DNA of 45,475 nt, from the NCBI GenBank assembly GCA_002691145.1, contig NZHE01000004.1, positions 1 to 45,475 of the forward strand, in the 5' to 3' direction. The notes under the pieces were generated by a model. It did not search any database and was not told where the DNA came from. It saw only the letters and a list, made by a program, of their open reading frames with translations. Source of the stretch: Rickettsiales bacterium (GTDB lineage: Bacteria > Pseudomonadota > Alphaproteobacteria > Methylaequorales > Methylaequoraceae). Positions 15,602-24,377 of this stretch are shown piece after piece; position 1 is the first letter of the stretch, and the number at the start of each line of letters is the position of its first letter. Both the position numbers and the translations under genes were made by a program.

Positions 15602-18223
15602 TTAACTAAGTTTTTTCATCACATATGGGAGTATGCCATCTTCTTTAAAGTATTCTAATTCATGCAAAGTGTCTATTCTTGACAAGACTTTTAAATGAGT
15701 AACATTACCTTTTTTATTTTTTAAAAGGATTTTAGTTTCAACTTTTGGTTTTGATTTAAACCTTTTTAAATCACCAATATCAAATAATTCGTTTCCTCTT
15801 AAGTTTAAATCATCTATTTTTTTGTCCATGATTTGAAGCGGCAGAACTCCCATTCCAACTAAATTTGAGCGATGAATTCTTTCAAAGGTCTCAGCTAATA
15901 CAACTCTAACTCCTAATAACTTAGTTCCTTTTGCCGCCCAGTCTCTTGAAGACCCTGTGCCATATTCCTTACCTGCAATTACAATCAAAGGGGTTGCTTC
16001 TTTCTTATATTTTTCAGCAACATCAAAGACATCATTTGTCTCCTCAGAAGGATAATGAACACTAAAACCGCCCTCTTGATTTGTCATCTTATTTTTAATT
16101 CTTACGTTAGCAAAAGTTCCTCTGACCATAACTTCATGATTTCCTCTTCTAGCTCCATAGGAATTAAAGTCATCTGTGTTAATTTGTCTTTTTGATAAAT
16201 ATTTGCCTGCTCTACTGTCCTCGTTGATACTTCCTGCTGGTGAAATGTGATCTGTTGTTACAGAATCTCCAAGTATCATTAATGGTCTTAAGTTATTTAT
16301 TGATTCATCTTTCTTTGTTTTAATATCTAGAAAAGGAGGTCTCTTTATGTAAGTTGAAGAAAGTGACCAATCGTAGGTCTCTGATTTTAAAGTTTTTATC
16401 TTTTTCCAATTTTGGTCTCCTGAGAAGATATCCGAATATTTTTCTTTAAAAATTTCTTTGCTCACAACTGATTTGAGAACTTTATCTATCTCTTTATTTG
16501 ATGGCCAAATATCCTTTAAAAAAAATTTACCTTTTTCAGAGATAAAAAGAGGTTCTTTATAAAAATTTATATTCACATTTCCAAATATTGCAAAAGCAAT
16601 TACTAATAAAGGTGAAGCTAGAAAATTTGATTTAACTAGTGGATGAATTCTTCCTTCAAAATTTCTATTTCCTGATATTACACTACAAACGTTAAGATCA
16701 TTTCTCTTAATTTCTTTTTCAATCTCACTATCTAACGAACCTGAGTTACCAATGCATGTTGTACACCCATAACCAACAATATTAAATCCTAATTCGTTTA
16801 GTGAACTCATCAAATTAGCTTTTTCTAAATATTCTCCAACCACTTTGCTTCCGGGAGCAAAAGATGTTTTTACCCACTTTGGTATTTTAATTCCTAATTT
16901 TCTAGCTTTCTTTGCCATAAGTCCTGCACCAATTAATACTGCAGGATTGGAGGTATTAGTACAACTTGTAATAGCTGCTATGCATACAGAGCCTTGTGTT
17001 AAAACTTCAGTAGAGAAATCCTTTTTGTAATTTTCGTTATTTAAATTTAAATTTTTTTTATAAGTTCTCGAAATGTCTTCTAAGTTTATTCTATCTTGCG
17101 GTCTTTTAGGTCCTGCCAAAGAACTCTTAATTTTTTCTAAGTCTATTTCAATAATATCATTGTAATCTGGAGTAATTTCAGGGTTAGAGCCCCAGGTGTC
17201 TTGTAATTTGTGATATTCTTTAATAAGTTTTAATTGAGTTTCATTTCTTCCTGTTAATTTTAAATAATCAATAGTTTCATCATCAACAGGAAATAAGCCA
17301 CATGTAGCTCCATACTCTGGGGACATATTTGATATTGTTGACCTTTCAGATAGAGTTAGATGCTGCAACCCTGGCCCAAAAAACTCTACAAATTTACCAA
17401 CTACACCAAATTCTCTTAATCTTTCTGTTACCGTTAATACCAAATCAGTAGCTGTAATGCCCTCTCTTAGATTACCAATAAACTTAACCCCAACAACTTC
17501 TGGTATTAGCATTGAAATTGACTGACCCAACATTACAGCTTCAGCCTCAATACCTCCTACACCCCAACCCAGAACTGATAAAGCATTAACCATTGTTGTG
17601 TGACTGTCAGTTCCAACAACTGTATCAAAAAATAATTTGTCTAGTTTATTACCCACAACATCAGCTAAAAATTCAATATTTATTTGATGACAGATACCTG
17701 AACCTGGCGGAAAAACTTTGAAATTTTTAAAAGAGGACTGTGCCCATTTAAGTAACTGATATCTCTCAGTATTGCGTTTAAATTCCATTTCAATATTTTT
17801 AAAGAGAGCATTCTTATTTCCAAATTTATCTACAATTAGTGAATGATCAATCACCAAACTAACTGGAACAAGAGGGTTAATTTTTTTTGGATCTTTATTC
17901 ATTTTTTTTAAAGAATCTCTCATAGCTGCAAGATCAGCTATAGCTGGAACCCCTGTATAATCCTGCATTAAAACTCTTGAAGGTTTGAATTGAATTTCTT
18001 TTCCAAATTCAAGATTGATAATCTTATGCATATCAACATCATGTGAAATCTCTTCACTACAGTTTCTTATCAGATTTTCAAGGAGAATCTTGTAAGAGAT
18101 TGGAAGTCTATTAACTTTTCCATTCTTGTTAAAATCAGACTTTATAACATTATAGAATTTATAAATGTTTCCAGAAACCTTAATTTCATCTATACTATTG
18201 TAGTAATTATGAGACTTTTTCAT
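15602..18223 (-). CDS. acnA: Aconitate hydratase A
   Basis: Aconitase isomerises citrate to isocitrate in the TCA cycle using a [4Fe-4S] cluster. The 873-aa length is normal for AcnA. Visible signatures are VGTDSHTTMVNALSVLGWGVGG, the cluster Cys in SCTNTSNP, the Cys pair in GYGCTTCIGNSG, and the swivel-domain GDSVTTDHISPAG and GSSRDWAAKG. It is divergent from ccmA across 60 bp, an arrangement seen in many alphaproteobacteria. The helicase gene follows closely on the same strand. Confidence 0.97.
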   Translation of the reverse strand: MKKSHNYYNSIDEIKVSGNIYKFYNVIKSDFNKNGKVNRLPISYKILLENLIRNCSEEISHDVDMHKIINLEFGKEIQFKPSRVLMQDYTGVPAIADLAAMRDSLKKMNKDPKKINPLVPVSLVIDHSLIVDKFGNKNALFKNIEMEFKRNTERYQLLKWAQSSFKNFKVFPPGSGICHQINIEFLADVVGNKLDKLFFDTVVGTDSHTTMVNALSVLGWGVGGIEAEAVMLGQSISMLIPEVVGVKFIGNLREGITATDLVLTVTERLREFGVVGKFVEFFGPGLQHLTLSERSTISNMSPEYGATCGLFPVDDETIDYLKLTGRNETQLKLIKEYHKLQDTWGSNPEITPDYNDIIEIDLEKIKSSLAGPKRPQDRINLEDISRTYKKNLNLNNENYKKDFSTEVLTQGSVCIAAITSCTNTSNPAVLIGAGLMAKKARKLGIKIPKWVKTSFAPGSKVVGEYLEKANLMSSLNELGFNIVGYGCTTCIGNSGSLDSEIEKEIKRNDLNVCSVISGNRNFEGRIHPLVKSNFLASPLLVIAFAIFGNVNINFYKEPLFISEKGKFFLKDIWPSNKEIDKVLKSVVSKEIFKEKYSDIFSGDQNWKKIKTLKSETYDWSLSSTYIKRPPFLDIKTKKDESINNLRPLMILGDSVTTDHISPAGSINEDSRAGKYLSKRQINTDDFNSYGARRGNHEVMVRGTFANVRIKNKMTNQEGGFSVHYPSEETNDVFDVAEKYKKEATPLIVIAGKEYGTGSSRDWAAKGTKLLGVRVVLAETFERIHRSNLVGMGVLPLQIMDKKIDDLNLRGNELFDIGDLKRFKSKPKVETKILLKNKKGNVTHLKVLSRIDTLHELEYFKEDGILPYVMKKLS

Positions 18224-18251
18224 GATGCTACTTTATAAAATTTATTAAATT

Positions 18252-18279
18252 TTGAAAGAACAATTTATAACTATATATA
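18252..18279 (+). promoter_or_regulatory. Possible sigma-70 promoter for the ccm operon
   Basis: In the 60-bp divergent gap, TTGAAA at 18252-18257 is followed after 16 bp by TATATA at 18274-18279; TATAAC at 18266 is an alternative -10. Start sites from these would lie at or within a few bases of the ccmA ATG (18284), implying a leaderless or nearly leaderless message. No Shine-Dalgarno precedes that ATG, which agrees. AT-rich sequence makes chance matches easy. Confidence 0.3.
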
Positions 18280-18283
18280 GTTT

Positions 18284-18940
18284 ATGCTTTTAGAATTAAA
18301 ATCAGTAACTTTAAAAAGAAATAAAAGAATTTTATTCAAAAATTTCAGTCTGAAGTTAAATCAATCTCAAATAATCGTTATTAAGGGTAAAAATGGAATT
18401 GGCAAATCCAGTCTTTTAGAATTCATGGTTGGTTTAGCAAAACAAAACTCAGGTTTAAAATACTCAAACTTTGAATTAGTAAAAACTAACCCAATCACAA
18501 AAAGTAAAGTATTTTATCTTGGGCATCAAAACAGCTTAAAAGATAATTTGACTATTCTAGAAAACCTTAAAATTTGGAATAATATTTTTGGTCTTCAACT
18601 TACAAACGAGACAATTACGGATAGTTTAAAATACTTTGATCTTAAAAAATACTCTGAGTCATTAGTTGGAAAATTATCCATGGGCCAAAAAAGAAAAGTA
18701 GCCTTAACTAAATTATTATTTTTAAAAAAAATAACGTGGTTCTTGGATGAACCAACTAATGGATTAGATTCATTTTCCGAAAAAAAATTCTTTTGGTTAT
18801 TAAAAAAACATCAAGAGGATGGGGGTAGCGTGATAATGACTACACACTCAAATATTACAATCCCTAATTGCTTAATTCTCAATTTAAAACCCTTTATTAA
18901 TCATAACTCAACTGAGTTTGATTCCTGGGATGAACTATGA
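18284..18940 (+). CDS. ccmA: Cytochrome c maturation ABC transporter ATP-binding protein
   Basis: The 218-aa ATPase works with CcmB and CcmC to release haem-loaded CcmE. Walker A is GKNGIGKSS (residues 35-43), the ABC signature is LSMGQKRK, and Walker B is WFLDEPTNGLD, followed by the switch His in TTHS. It is the first gene of a compact nine-gene operon and overlaps ccmB by 4 bp. The N-terminal ELKSVTLKRNKR is the usual CcmA start. Confidence 0.93.
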   Translation: MLLELKSVTLKRNKRILFKNFSLKLNQSQIIVIKGKNGIGKSSLLEFMVGLAKQNSGLKYSNFELVKTNPITKSKVFYLGHQNSLKDNLTILENLKIWNNIFGLQLTNETITDSLKYFDLKKYSESLVGKLSMGQKRKVALTKLLFLKKITWFLDEPTNGLDSFSEKKFFWLLKKHQEDGGSVIMTTHSNITIPNCLILNLKPFINHNSTEFDSWDEL

Positions 18941-19602
18941 CCTCTTTTCTTACAATTTTTAAAAGAGAACTTCTTATAAATTATAAAAAATTATCAAATT
19001 TTATAATAAATACTTTTTTCTTTTTTTTGGGAATTTTGATTTTTATTTTTTCATTAGGACCAGATTCTGTTTTGATATCAAATTTTAGTAGTTCAATAAT
19101 CTGGACGATTATACTTTTTTGTATAATTTTGGGTGTGGATCAGTTTTTTTCTGATGATTATCATGACGGAAGTCTTAAGGAACTTTTAAGCATTGGTTAT
19201 TCAACAGAAATTATAGTCTTATCTAAAATTTTGGTTATGTGGATATATTTAATTTTTCCTATTCTTTTAACATCACCTATTCTTCTTGTTATTATGCAAA
19301 TTGGCTTTTTAGATTATTTTATATTAATTTTATCAATTGCTCTGGGCACACCAAGCTTGCTTTTAATATCAAGTAGTGCTGTACTTTTAACCATCCAATC
19401 AAATCAAAATAAACTAATTTTGTTGCTTCTGGTCTTTCCCTTTTACATACCTACTTTAATTTTTGGAGTAAGTAATAGTTCTAGTTTGTTAGATTCAGAT
19501 AACTTTTTTATGAATTTTTTTATTTTAATTGCGATTTTTTTAATTACATTACCAATTACATTAATTTCAAATAAATTAGCAATTGAAGAATTAAATAGAT
19601 AA
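18937..19602 (+). CDS. ccmB: Haem exporter / cytochrome c maturation protein CcmB
   Basis: The 221-aa integral membrane protein has six hydrophobic segments. It partners CcmA in the ABC complex that drives release of holo-CcmE from CcmC. The early FKRELLINYKK and the central DQFFSDDYHDGSLKELL (family pattern D-x-LF-x-[ED]D-x2-G-x-LE) identify it. It is coupled to ccmA by a 4-bp overlap, with one base before ccmC. Confidence 0.9.
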   Translation: MTSFLTIFKRELLINYKKLSNFIINTFFFFLGILIFIFSLGPDSVLISNFSSSIIWTIILFCIILGVDQFFSDDYHDGSLKELLSIGYSTEIIVLSKILVMWIYLIFPILLTSPILLVIMQIGFLDYFILILSIALGTPSLLLISSSAVLLTIQSNQNKLILLLLVFPFYIPTLIFGVSNSSSLLDSDNFFMNFFILIAIFLITLPITLISNKLAIEELNR

Positions 19603-19603
19603 A

Positions 19604-20317
19604 ATGTTTAGCTTAGTCACCCCTCTAAAATTTCAAAAATTTTCAACTATAATACAACCCTGGATTTCTGTATTGTACGTTATTTTTTTAACATTCGGGA
19701 TTTTTTACTCGTTCTTTAATTCGCCACCTGACTATTTACAAGGAGAGTCTGTAAGAATTATGTACGTTCATGTTCCATGTGCGTGGCTTTCACTTCAAAT
19801 TTATTTAATAATGGCAATATGCAGTTTTATTTCAATTGTTTATAAACATACGCTTGCAGATATAATTTCTAGATCATGTGCTCCCATTGGTGCTTGTTTT
19901 ACTTTAATTACTCTAGTTACCGGCTCAATATGGGGAAAACCAACCTGGGGAACATGGTGGGTTTGGGATGCGAGACTAACATCAGAACTAATTTTATTGT
20001 TTATATACATTGGGCACATATACATTTCAAGAGCTTTTGAAGATCACAGAAAAGGAGATAAAAGTGCTGCTATTTTAACTTTAATTGGAACAGTAAATTT
20101 ACCAATTATTAAATGGTCTGTGGATTGGTGGAATACGCTACATCAACCAGCAAGTATTTCAAAATTTAGTTCACCATCAATAGATTCCTCTATGATTACG
20201 CCGTTATTCTTCATGAGCATTGCATTCTTTTTGATATTCTTGTCGATTTTACTTACCAGGATAAGATGTGAAATTTTAGCAAGAAAAATAGAAATTATTG
20301 AAATGAATACCAAATAA
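19604..20317 (+). CDS. ccmC: Haem-handling protein CcmC
   Basis: CcmC binds haem and hands it to CcmE. The 237-aa polytopic protein contains the tryptophan-rich WWD signature WGTWWVWDARLTSELIL in a periplasmic loop, flanked by the two haem-ligand histidines (MYVHVPCAW and WNTLHQPAS). The YPPDYLQGESVR-like N-terminal region (PPDYLQGE) also fits. It is followed after 5 bp by the very short ccmD. Confidence 0.94.
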   Translation: MFSLVTPLKFQKFSTIIQPWISVLYVIFLTFGIFYSFFNSPPDYLQGESVRIMYVHVPCAWLSLQIYLIMAICSFISIVYKHTLADIISRSCAPIGACFTLITLVTGSIWGKPTWGTWWVWDARLTSELILLFIYIGHIYISRAFEDHRKGDKSAAILTLIGTVNLPIIKWSVDWWNTLHQPASISKFSSPSIDSSMITPLFFMSIAFFLIFLSILLTRIRCEILARKIEIIEMNTK

Positions 20318-20322
20318 TAATT

Positions 20323-20490
20323 ATGGAATATTTTTTAAAATTTTTACAATCAGATAAATACTTTAATTATGTTCTTACTTCTTACATGATTGCTGGTTTT
20401 GTAATATTAATTTTAAAACTTTACTCAAATATAAAATTAAAAAAATTAGAAAAAAAATATATCAGCCTTGCAGGTAAAAATGAAAGCTAA
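20323..20490 (+). CDS. ccmD: Haem exporter protein D (very short)
   Basis: A 55-codon frame starts at ATG 20323 and ends at TAA 20488-20490, in the slot between ccmC and ccmE where ccmD belongs. The product begins MEYFLKFLQSDKY, has one transmembrane helix (about residues 16-33, YVLTSYMIAGFVILILK) and a basic cytoplasmic tail containing KLKKLEKKY. That layout is the CcmD hallmark. CcmD helps release haem-loaded CcmE from CcmABC. It overlaps ccmE by 11 bp. Confidence 0.88.
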   Translation: MEYFLKFLQSDKYFNYVLTSYMIAGFVILILKLYSNIKLKKLEKKYISLAGKNES

Positions 20491-20929
20491 ATATAAACGT
20501 TTATCATTTTTGACCTTATTACTTTTGTCCTTTTTTTTTGGATGTACAATACTTTTTATAAACTTAAAAGATAATTTGATTTACTTTTTTTCTCCCACTG
20601 AATTTTTAACAAAGGAAATTAAAATAAATAAAAAAATTAGACTTGGCGGAATGGTTCAAAAGTCAAGCTTGAATAGAGAAATCATTAATGAACAAGGAAA
20701 GAAGATTGAAGAAATATCTTTTGTAATAACAGACTATCAAAACTCTATGCCTATTGAATACAAAGGTATTCTTCCTGATTTATTTAAGGAAGAACAAGGT
20801 GTAATCGTAGAAGGCTTTTTTAAGAACAAAAAAAAATTTGTAGCACAAAAAATACTTGCAAAACACGATGAAAACTATATGCCTCCAGAAATAAAGGATA
20901 ATCTTATAAAAGTAAAGGGTGTTGAATGA
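20480..20929 (+). CDS. ccmE: Periplasmic haem chaperone CcmE
   Basis: CcmE carries haem covalently bound to a histidine and delivers it to CcmF. From ATG 20480 the protein is 149 aa, with a membrane anchor at residues about 7-28, a beta-barrel (OB-fold) domain with IRLGGMVQ, and the haem-binding signature AKHDENYMPPE near the C-terminus. The frame is open from a TTG at 20468, but ATG 20480 gives the standard start and a tight overlap with ccmD. It overlaps ccmF by 4 bp. Confidence 0.94.
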   Translation: MKAKYKRLSFLTLLLLSFFFGCTILFINLKDNLIYFFSPTEFLTKEIKINKKIRLGGMVQKSSLNREIINEQGKKIEEISFVITDYQNSMPIEYKGILPDLFKEEQGVIVEGFFKNKKKFVAQKILAKHDENYMPPEIKDNLIKVKGVE

Positions 20930-22866
20930 TTGCGGAAATTGGTCTTATCTTTCTTATATTTTCTATCTTGTTTAGTCTTGTTACAAGTATTTATCCATCC
21001 GTAGGATTTTTAAATAAAAATTGGGTGCTCCAAAACACAAATACTTTAGAAAAATTAACAAATCTCATTTTCTTTTGCATCCTACTTTCTTTTATTTGTT
21101 TAACACACTCCTTTATTATATCAGATTTTTCCTTATTGATTACATCAAAAAACTCAAATAGTGAATTACCACTTATATATAAAATTACCGGAGTATGGGG
21201 TAATCACGAGGGCTCAATCTTACTATGGTTGCTTGTGATGAGTTTCTTTGGCTTCCTTTTTTCAAGAAATAAAATTATTGAATTTACATTAAAATCAACA
21301 ATACTCCAAATTCAGGGGCTTCTCTGTTTTCTTGTTGGAATATTTGTTCTTTTTACCTCAAATCCATTTGAAAGAATTTTTCCTCCGCAAATTGAAGGAA
21401 GAGATCTAAATCCTTTATTACAGGATCCTGGATTGGCCATTCATCCTCCTTTCTTATATATGGGGTACGTAGGATTTTCAATTGTTTATTCTATTGCTAT
21501 AGGAGGATTAATTAGAGGAAAGGTTTCTTTACAGTTTATTAAATTGATCAAGCCGTGGATTTATTTATCATGGATTTTTTTAACATGTGGAATTGGGCTC
21601 GGAAGTTGGTGGGCTTATTATGAATTAGGATGGGGAGGGTTTTGGTTCTGGGATCCTGTTGAAAACGCGTCTCTACTTCCATGGCTTACTGGTACAGCTT
21701 TATTACATACTGTTATAGTAGCAGAGAAAAAAGAAGAATTGATCTCGTGGACTCTTTTATTATCAATCATAACATTTTCATTAAGCTTACTTGGAACCTT
21801 CTTGGTAAGATCTGGAGTCCTAGTTTCTGTTCATGCCTTTGCAAATGATCCAGAAAGAGGCATATTTATATTATTTTTATTAGTTTTTATTATTGGTTTT
21901 GGTCTTACACTATACATAAAAAACTCTTTCAAGTTTTCGAAGAAAAATAATATTGAACTGATTTCAAGAGAAGGAGCTATTTCTTTAAATAATGTTTTTA
22001 TGTTGTCCATTGCGGGTACAGTTCTTATTGGCACTATATATCCGTTAATTGCTGATGCTTTCTTTGAAAAAAAAATATCTGTCGGTGCGCCTTTCTTTAA
22101 CTCAGTTCTAACACCATTTTTATTTCCATTAGTTTTCGGAATGATCATTGGACCATTTTTAAATTGGGGTGCCGACGATTTAGCAAAATTAGTGAAAAGA
22201 TTGAAATTCTTAATTTTAGCCATTCTGTTTGTATCAATGTTTTTCTGGTACTTTTATTTTCAAGGACCAATATTAGCAGTCATCTTTCTTACATTATCTC
22301 TTTGGTTAGCTGTGAGCTCTATTTTTGAAATTTTATCAGTCTTTCAAAGAAATATAAAAACTAACAAAAAACCCTTTTGGAATATTCCGGTAAAAATTTA
22401 TGCTCAATCAATTGCTCATTTAGGCGTTGCATTACTGATTTTAGGTTCTACAGGAGGATCTTTGTTGAAAGAAGAAAAAATACAGTTTCAAGAAATTGGT
22501 GAAGAAATCTCACTATCTAATTATAAAGTAAAATTTTTAGGAGTTCAGAACATTAAAAAAGACAATTATCGAGCAGATCAAGCTACTTTTGATATTTATC
22601 AAAATGATATTTTAGTTACAACATTAAAGCCAGAAAAGAGATATTATAACTACAGCAATCAAATAACTACAGAGGCTTCCATTTTTTCAACTTTGCTTGG
22701 AGATATCTACATAGCTATCGGTGAAAAAAATATAAACTTTAAATCTGAAAACTCCTGGACAACAAGATTATGGTTCAATCCATACGTAATTTGGATTTGG
22801 ATAGGCGTTTTCTTGATAGCTTTCGGCGGTTTAATATCATTAGTAAAAATTTCGATAAAAGAATGA
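20926..22866 (+). CDS. ccmF: Cytochrome c haem lyase subunit CcmF
   Basis: The 646-aa integral membrane protein attaches haem to apocytochrome c. It has many membrane helices, the N-terminal WGNHEGSILLW, the WWD domain GSWWAYYELGWGGFWFWDPVENASLLPWL (split here by family positions), and GTFLVRSGVLVSVHAFA with a conserved His. The C-terminal periplasmic region contains EKRYY, as in the family. Its TGA stop overlaps the ATG of ccmG (ATGA). Confidence 0.95.
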   Translation: MIAEIGLIFLIFSILFSLVTSIYPSVGFLNKNWVLQNTNTLEKLTNLIFFCILLSFICLTHSFIISDFSLLITSKNSNSELPLIYKITGVWGNHEGSILLWLLVMSFFGFLFSRNKIIEFTLKSTILQIQGLLCFLVGIFVLFTSNPFERIFPPQIEGRDLNPLLQDPGLAIHPPFLYMGYVGFSIVYSIAIGGLIRGKVSLQFIKLIKPWIYLSWIFLTCGIGLGSWWAYYELGWGGFWFWDPVENASLLPWLTGTALLHTVIVAEKKEELISWTLLLSIITFSLSLLGTFLVRSGVLVSVHAFANDPERGIFILFLLVFIIGFGLTLYIKNSFKFSKKNNIELISREGAISLNNVFMLSIAGTVLIGTIYPLIADAFFEKKISVGAPFFNSVLTPFLFPLVFGMIIGPFLNWGADDLAKLVKRLKFLILAILFVSMFFWYFYFQGPILAVIFLTLSLWLAVSSIFEILSVFQRNIKTNKKPFWNIPVKIYAQSIAHLGVALLILGSTGGSLLKEEKIQFQEIGEEISLSNYKVKFLGVQNIKKDNYRADQATFDIYQNDILVTTLKPEKRYYNYSNQITTEASIFSTLLGDIYIAIGEKNINFKSENSWTTRLWFNPYVIWIWIGVFLIAFGGLISLVKISIKE

Positions 22867-23387
22867 AATATTTAATTTTATTCTCAATTGTAGGTTTTTT
22901 TTTATATATATTTATTAATGGTCTTTCAAAGGATCCAAAATTAATTCCATCAAATCTAATTAATAAAGATGTTCCGAATTTTGTTTTAAAAAAAGTTTTA
23001 AATAAAAATAATTTTAATATTTTTGATTTTCAAAAAACTAAGGAAATAAAAATTGTTAATTTTTTTGCATCTTGGTGTCCTCCATGTAGAATTGAACATC
23101 CACAATTAATGCAACTCTCAGAAATAAGCGATGTAAGTTTGTATGGAATAAATAAAAAGGATAATATTGAAGATTTGAAAAAATTTTTAGATGAACTAGG
23201 AAATCCTTTTTTAAAAATAGGTTCTGACCCGGACGGTAGAGCCAGCTTTGAGTGGGGAGTTTACGGATTGCCGGAAACCTTTATTGTGGATAAGAATGGT
23301 AAGGTTAGATTGAGACATGTTGGACCAATCTTAGAAAGAGACATTACTGAGATTAAAAAATTAATTAATTTTCTTAAAAATGAATAG
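22863..23387 (+). CDS. ccmG: Thiol:disulfide interchange protein CcmG/DsbE
   Basis: This is a membrane-anchored thioredoxin-like reductant for the haem-binding cysteines of apocytochrome c. The frame is open from 22770, but the ATG at 22863 overlaps the ccmF stop as ATGA and opens directly into the signal anchor (MKYLILFSIVGFFLYIF), giving 174 aa. The active site is ASWCPPCRIEHP, and the cis-Pro region is VYGLPETFIVD. Overlap with ccmH is 8 bp. Confidence 0.94.
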   Translation: MKYLILFSIVGFFLYIFINGLSKDPKLIPSNLINKDVPNFVLKKVLNKNNFNIFDFQKTKEIKIVNFFASWCPPCRIEHPQLMQLSEISDVSLYGINKKDNIEDLKKFLDELGNPFLKIGSDPDGRASFEWGVYGLPETFIVDKNGKVRLRHVGPILERDITEIKKLINFLKNE

Positions 23388-23760
23388 TGCCTTACAAATT
23401 ATTATAATCTCCTTTTTTTTTCCTATTTTTAATCTTCAATCTATTGAGCCAGATGAGGTGCTAAAAGACGAAAAACTTGAAACTAGAGCAAGAACTATTA
23501 GCAAGCAACTTCGATGTTTAGTTTGTCAAAATGAAGATATTGATCATTCAAATGCAGATATTGCAAAAGACTTAAGAATAATAATTAGAGAAAAACTGAC
23601 AGAAGGTAACTCAAATAAAGAAATATTGAACTTCATTCATAATAAGTTTGGTGATTTTGTACTTTACAAACCTCCGGTCAGAACTGATACTATCTTGCTT
23701 TGGGTAACACCTTTTTTTTTGATATATTTATTTTACTTTTTATTTTTTAGAAAAAAATAA
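23380..23760 (+). CDS. ccmH: Cytochrome c maturation thiol-oxidoreductase CcmH (CycL)
   Basis: The 126-aa periplasm-facing protein has a signal peptide, the redox motif LRCLVCQNEDIDHSNADIAKDLR, and a C-terminal membrane helix (LLWVTPFFLIYLFYFLF). The LRCxxCQ motif is diagnostic. CcmH reduces apocytochrome c together with CcmG. It is the short form, without a fused CcmI part, which is encoded separately 5 bp downstream. Confidence 0.94.
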   Translation: MNSALQIIIISFFFPIFNLQSIEPDEVLKDEKLETRARTISKQLRCLVCQNEDIDHSNADIAKDLRIIIREKLTEGNSNKEILNFIHNKFGDFVLYKPPVRTDTILLWVTPFFLIYLFYFLFFRKK

Positions 23761-23765
23761 AATTT

Positions 23766-24377
23766 ATGTTTTACTTAATTTCTTTTATCTTTTTTTTAAT
23801 TATTTTCTTCATAATTTATTTGTTTAATCCAAGAGAGAAACCAAAAACTTTTTTTGTTTGTTTTAATTTAATTTCAATTTTTATAACTATCATTTATCTA
23901 AAAACTGGGAATTTACAAAGTTTAAATTATTATGAAAATCTTTCAGATCAAATAAGAAATGGTCAGAATTTAAAACCTGAAGAACTTATTATATTTTTAG
24001 AGAAGAAAATCAAAGATAATCCAAAAGACCTTGAAGGCTCTTTGATACTTGCTAGAAGTTATTTATTATCTGGTTATACACAAAAAGCAGAGAAAAGTTA
24101 TAATTTGCTGATTAAAGATTTTCCAAATAATGAAGATGTTTTATTTGAAGCAGCTTTATTTAAAAAAAAGAAAAAAGACATAGAATCAAGTATCAAACTG
24201 CTTGAAAAAATAAAGACACTGAATGAGATGAATTTAAGTAGCAGGATATTCCTTACTGAAGTATACATCGAAAATAAACAGCTAGAAGAAGCTAAAAAAG
24301 AGATTAGATTTATAAAAAAAAATTTTGAAATTAATGAGTCAGCACTTAGAGAGCTAGAAAATAATCTAAAAAATTAA
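23766..24377 (+). CDS. ccmI: CcmI/CycH-like TPR apocytochrome c chaperone
   Basis: The 203-aa protein has two N-terminal membrane helices (residues about 1-20 and 27-45) with the intervening NPREKPK loop of CcmI. TPR-like repeats follow (EGSLILARSYLLSGYTQKAEKSYNLL and a later EAALF unit). CcmI holds the apocytochrome C-terminus. The usual long periplasmic C-terminal domain is shortened. Its stop overlaps the pabC stop on the other strand by 4 bp. Confidence 0.82.
   Translation: MFYLISFIFFLIIFFIIYLFNPREKPKTFFVCFNLISIFITIIYLKTGNLQSLNYYENLSDQIRNGQNLKPEELIIFLEKKIKDNPKDLEGSLILARSYLLSGYTQKAEKSYNLLIKDFPNNEDVLFEAALFKKKKKDIESSIKLLEKIKTLNEMNLSSRIFLTEVYIENKQLEEAKKEIRFIKKNFEINESALRELENNLKN

Noticed and set aside
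16845-17030. Plus-strand frame within acnA, and similar antisense frames over folD, ccmF and the adhesin
   Set aside because: They are mirror frames of clearly conserved genes and show no recognisable protein features.
22770-22862. Upstream start for ccmG
   Set aside because: The added residues are charged and lie entirely inside ccmF; ATG 22863 overlaps the ccmF stop and opens into the signal anchor.
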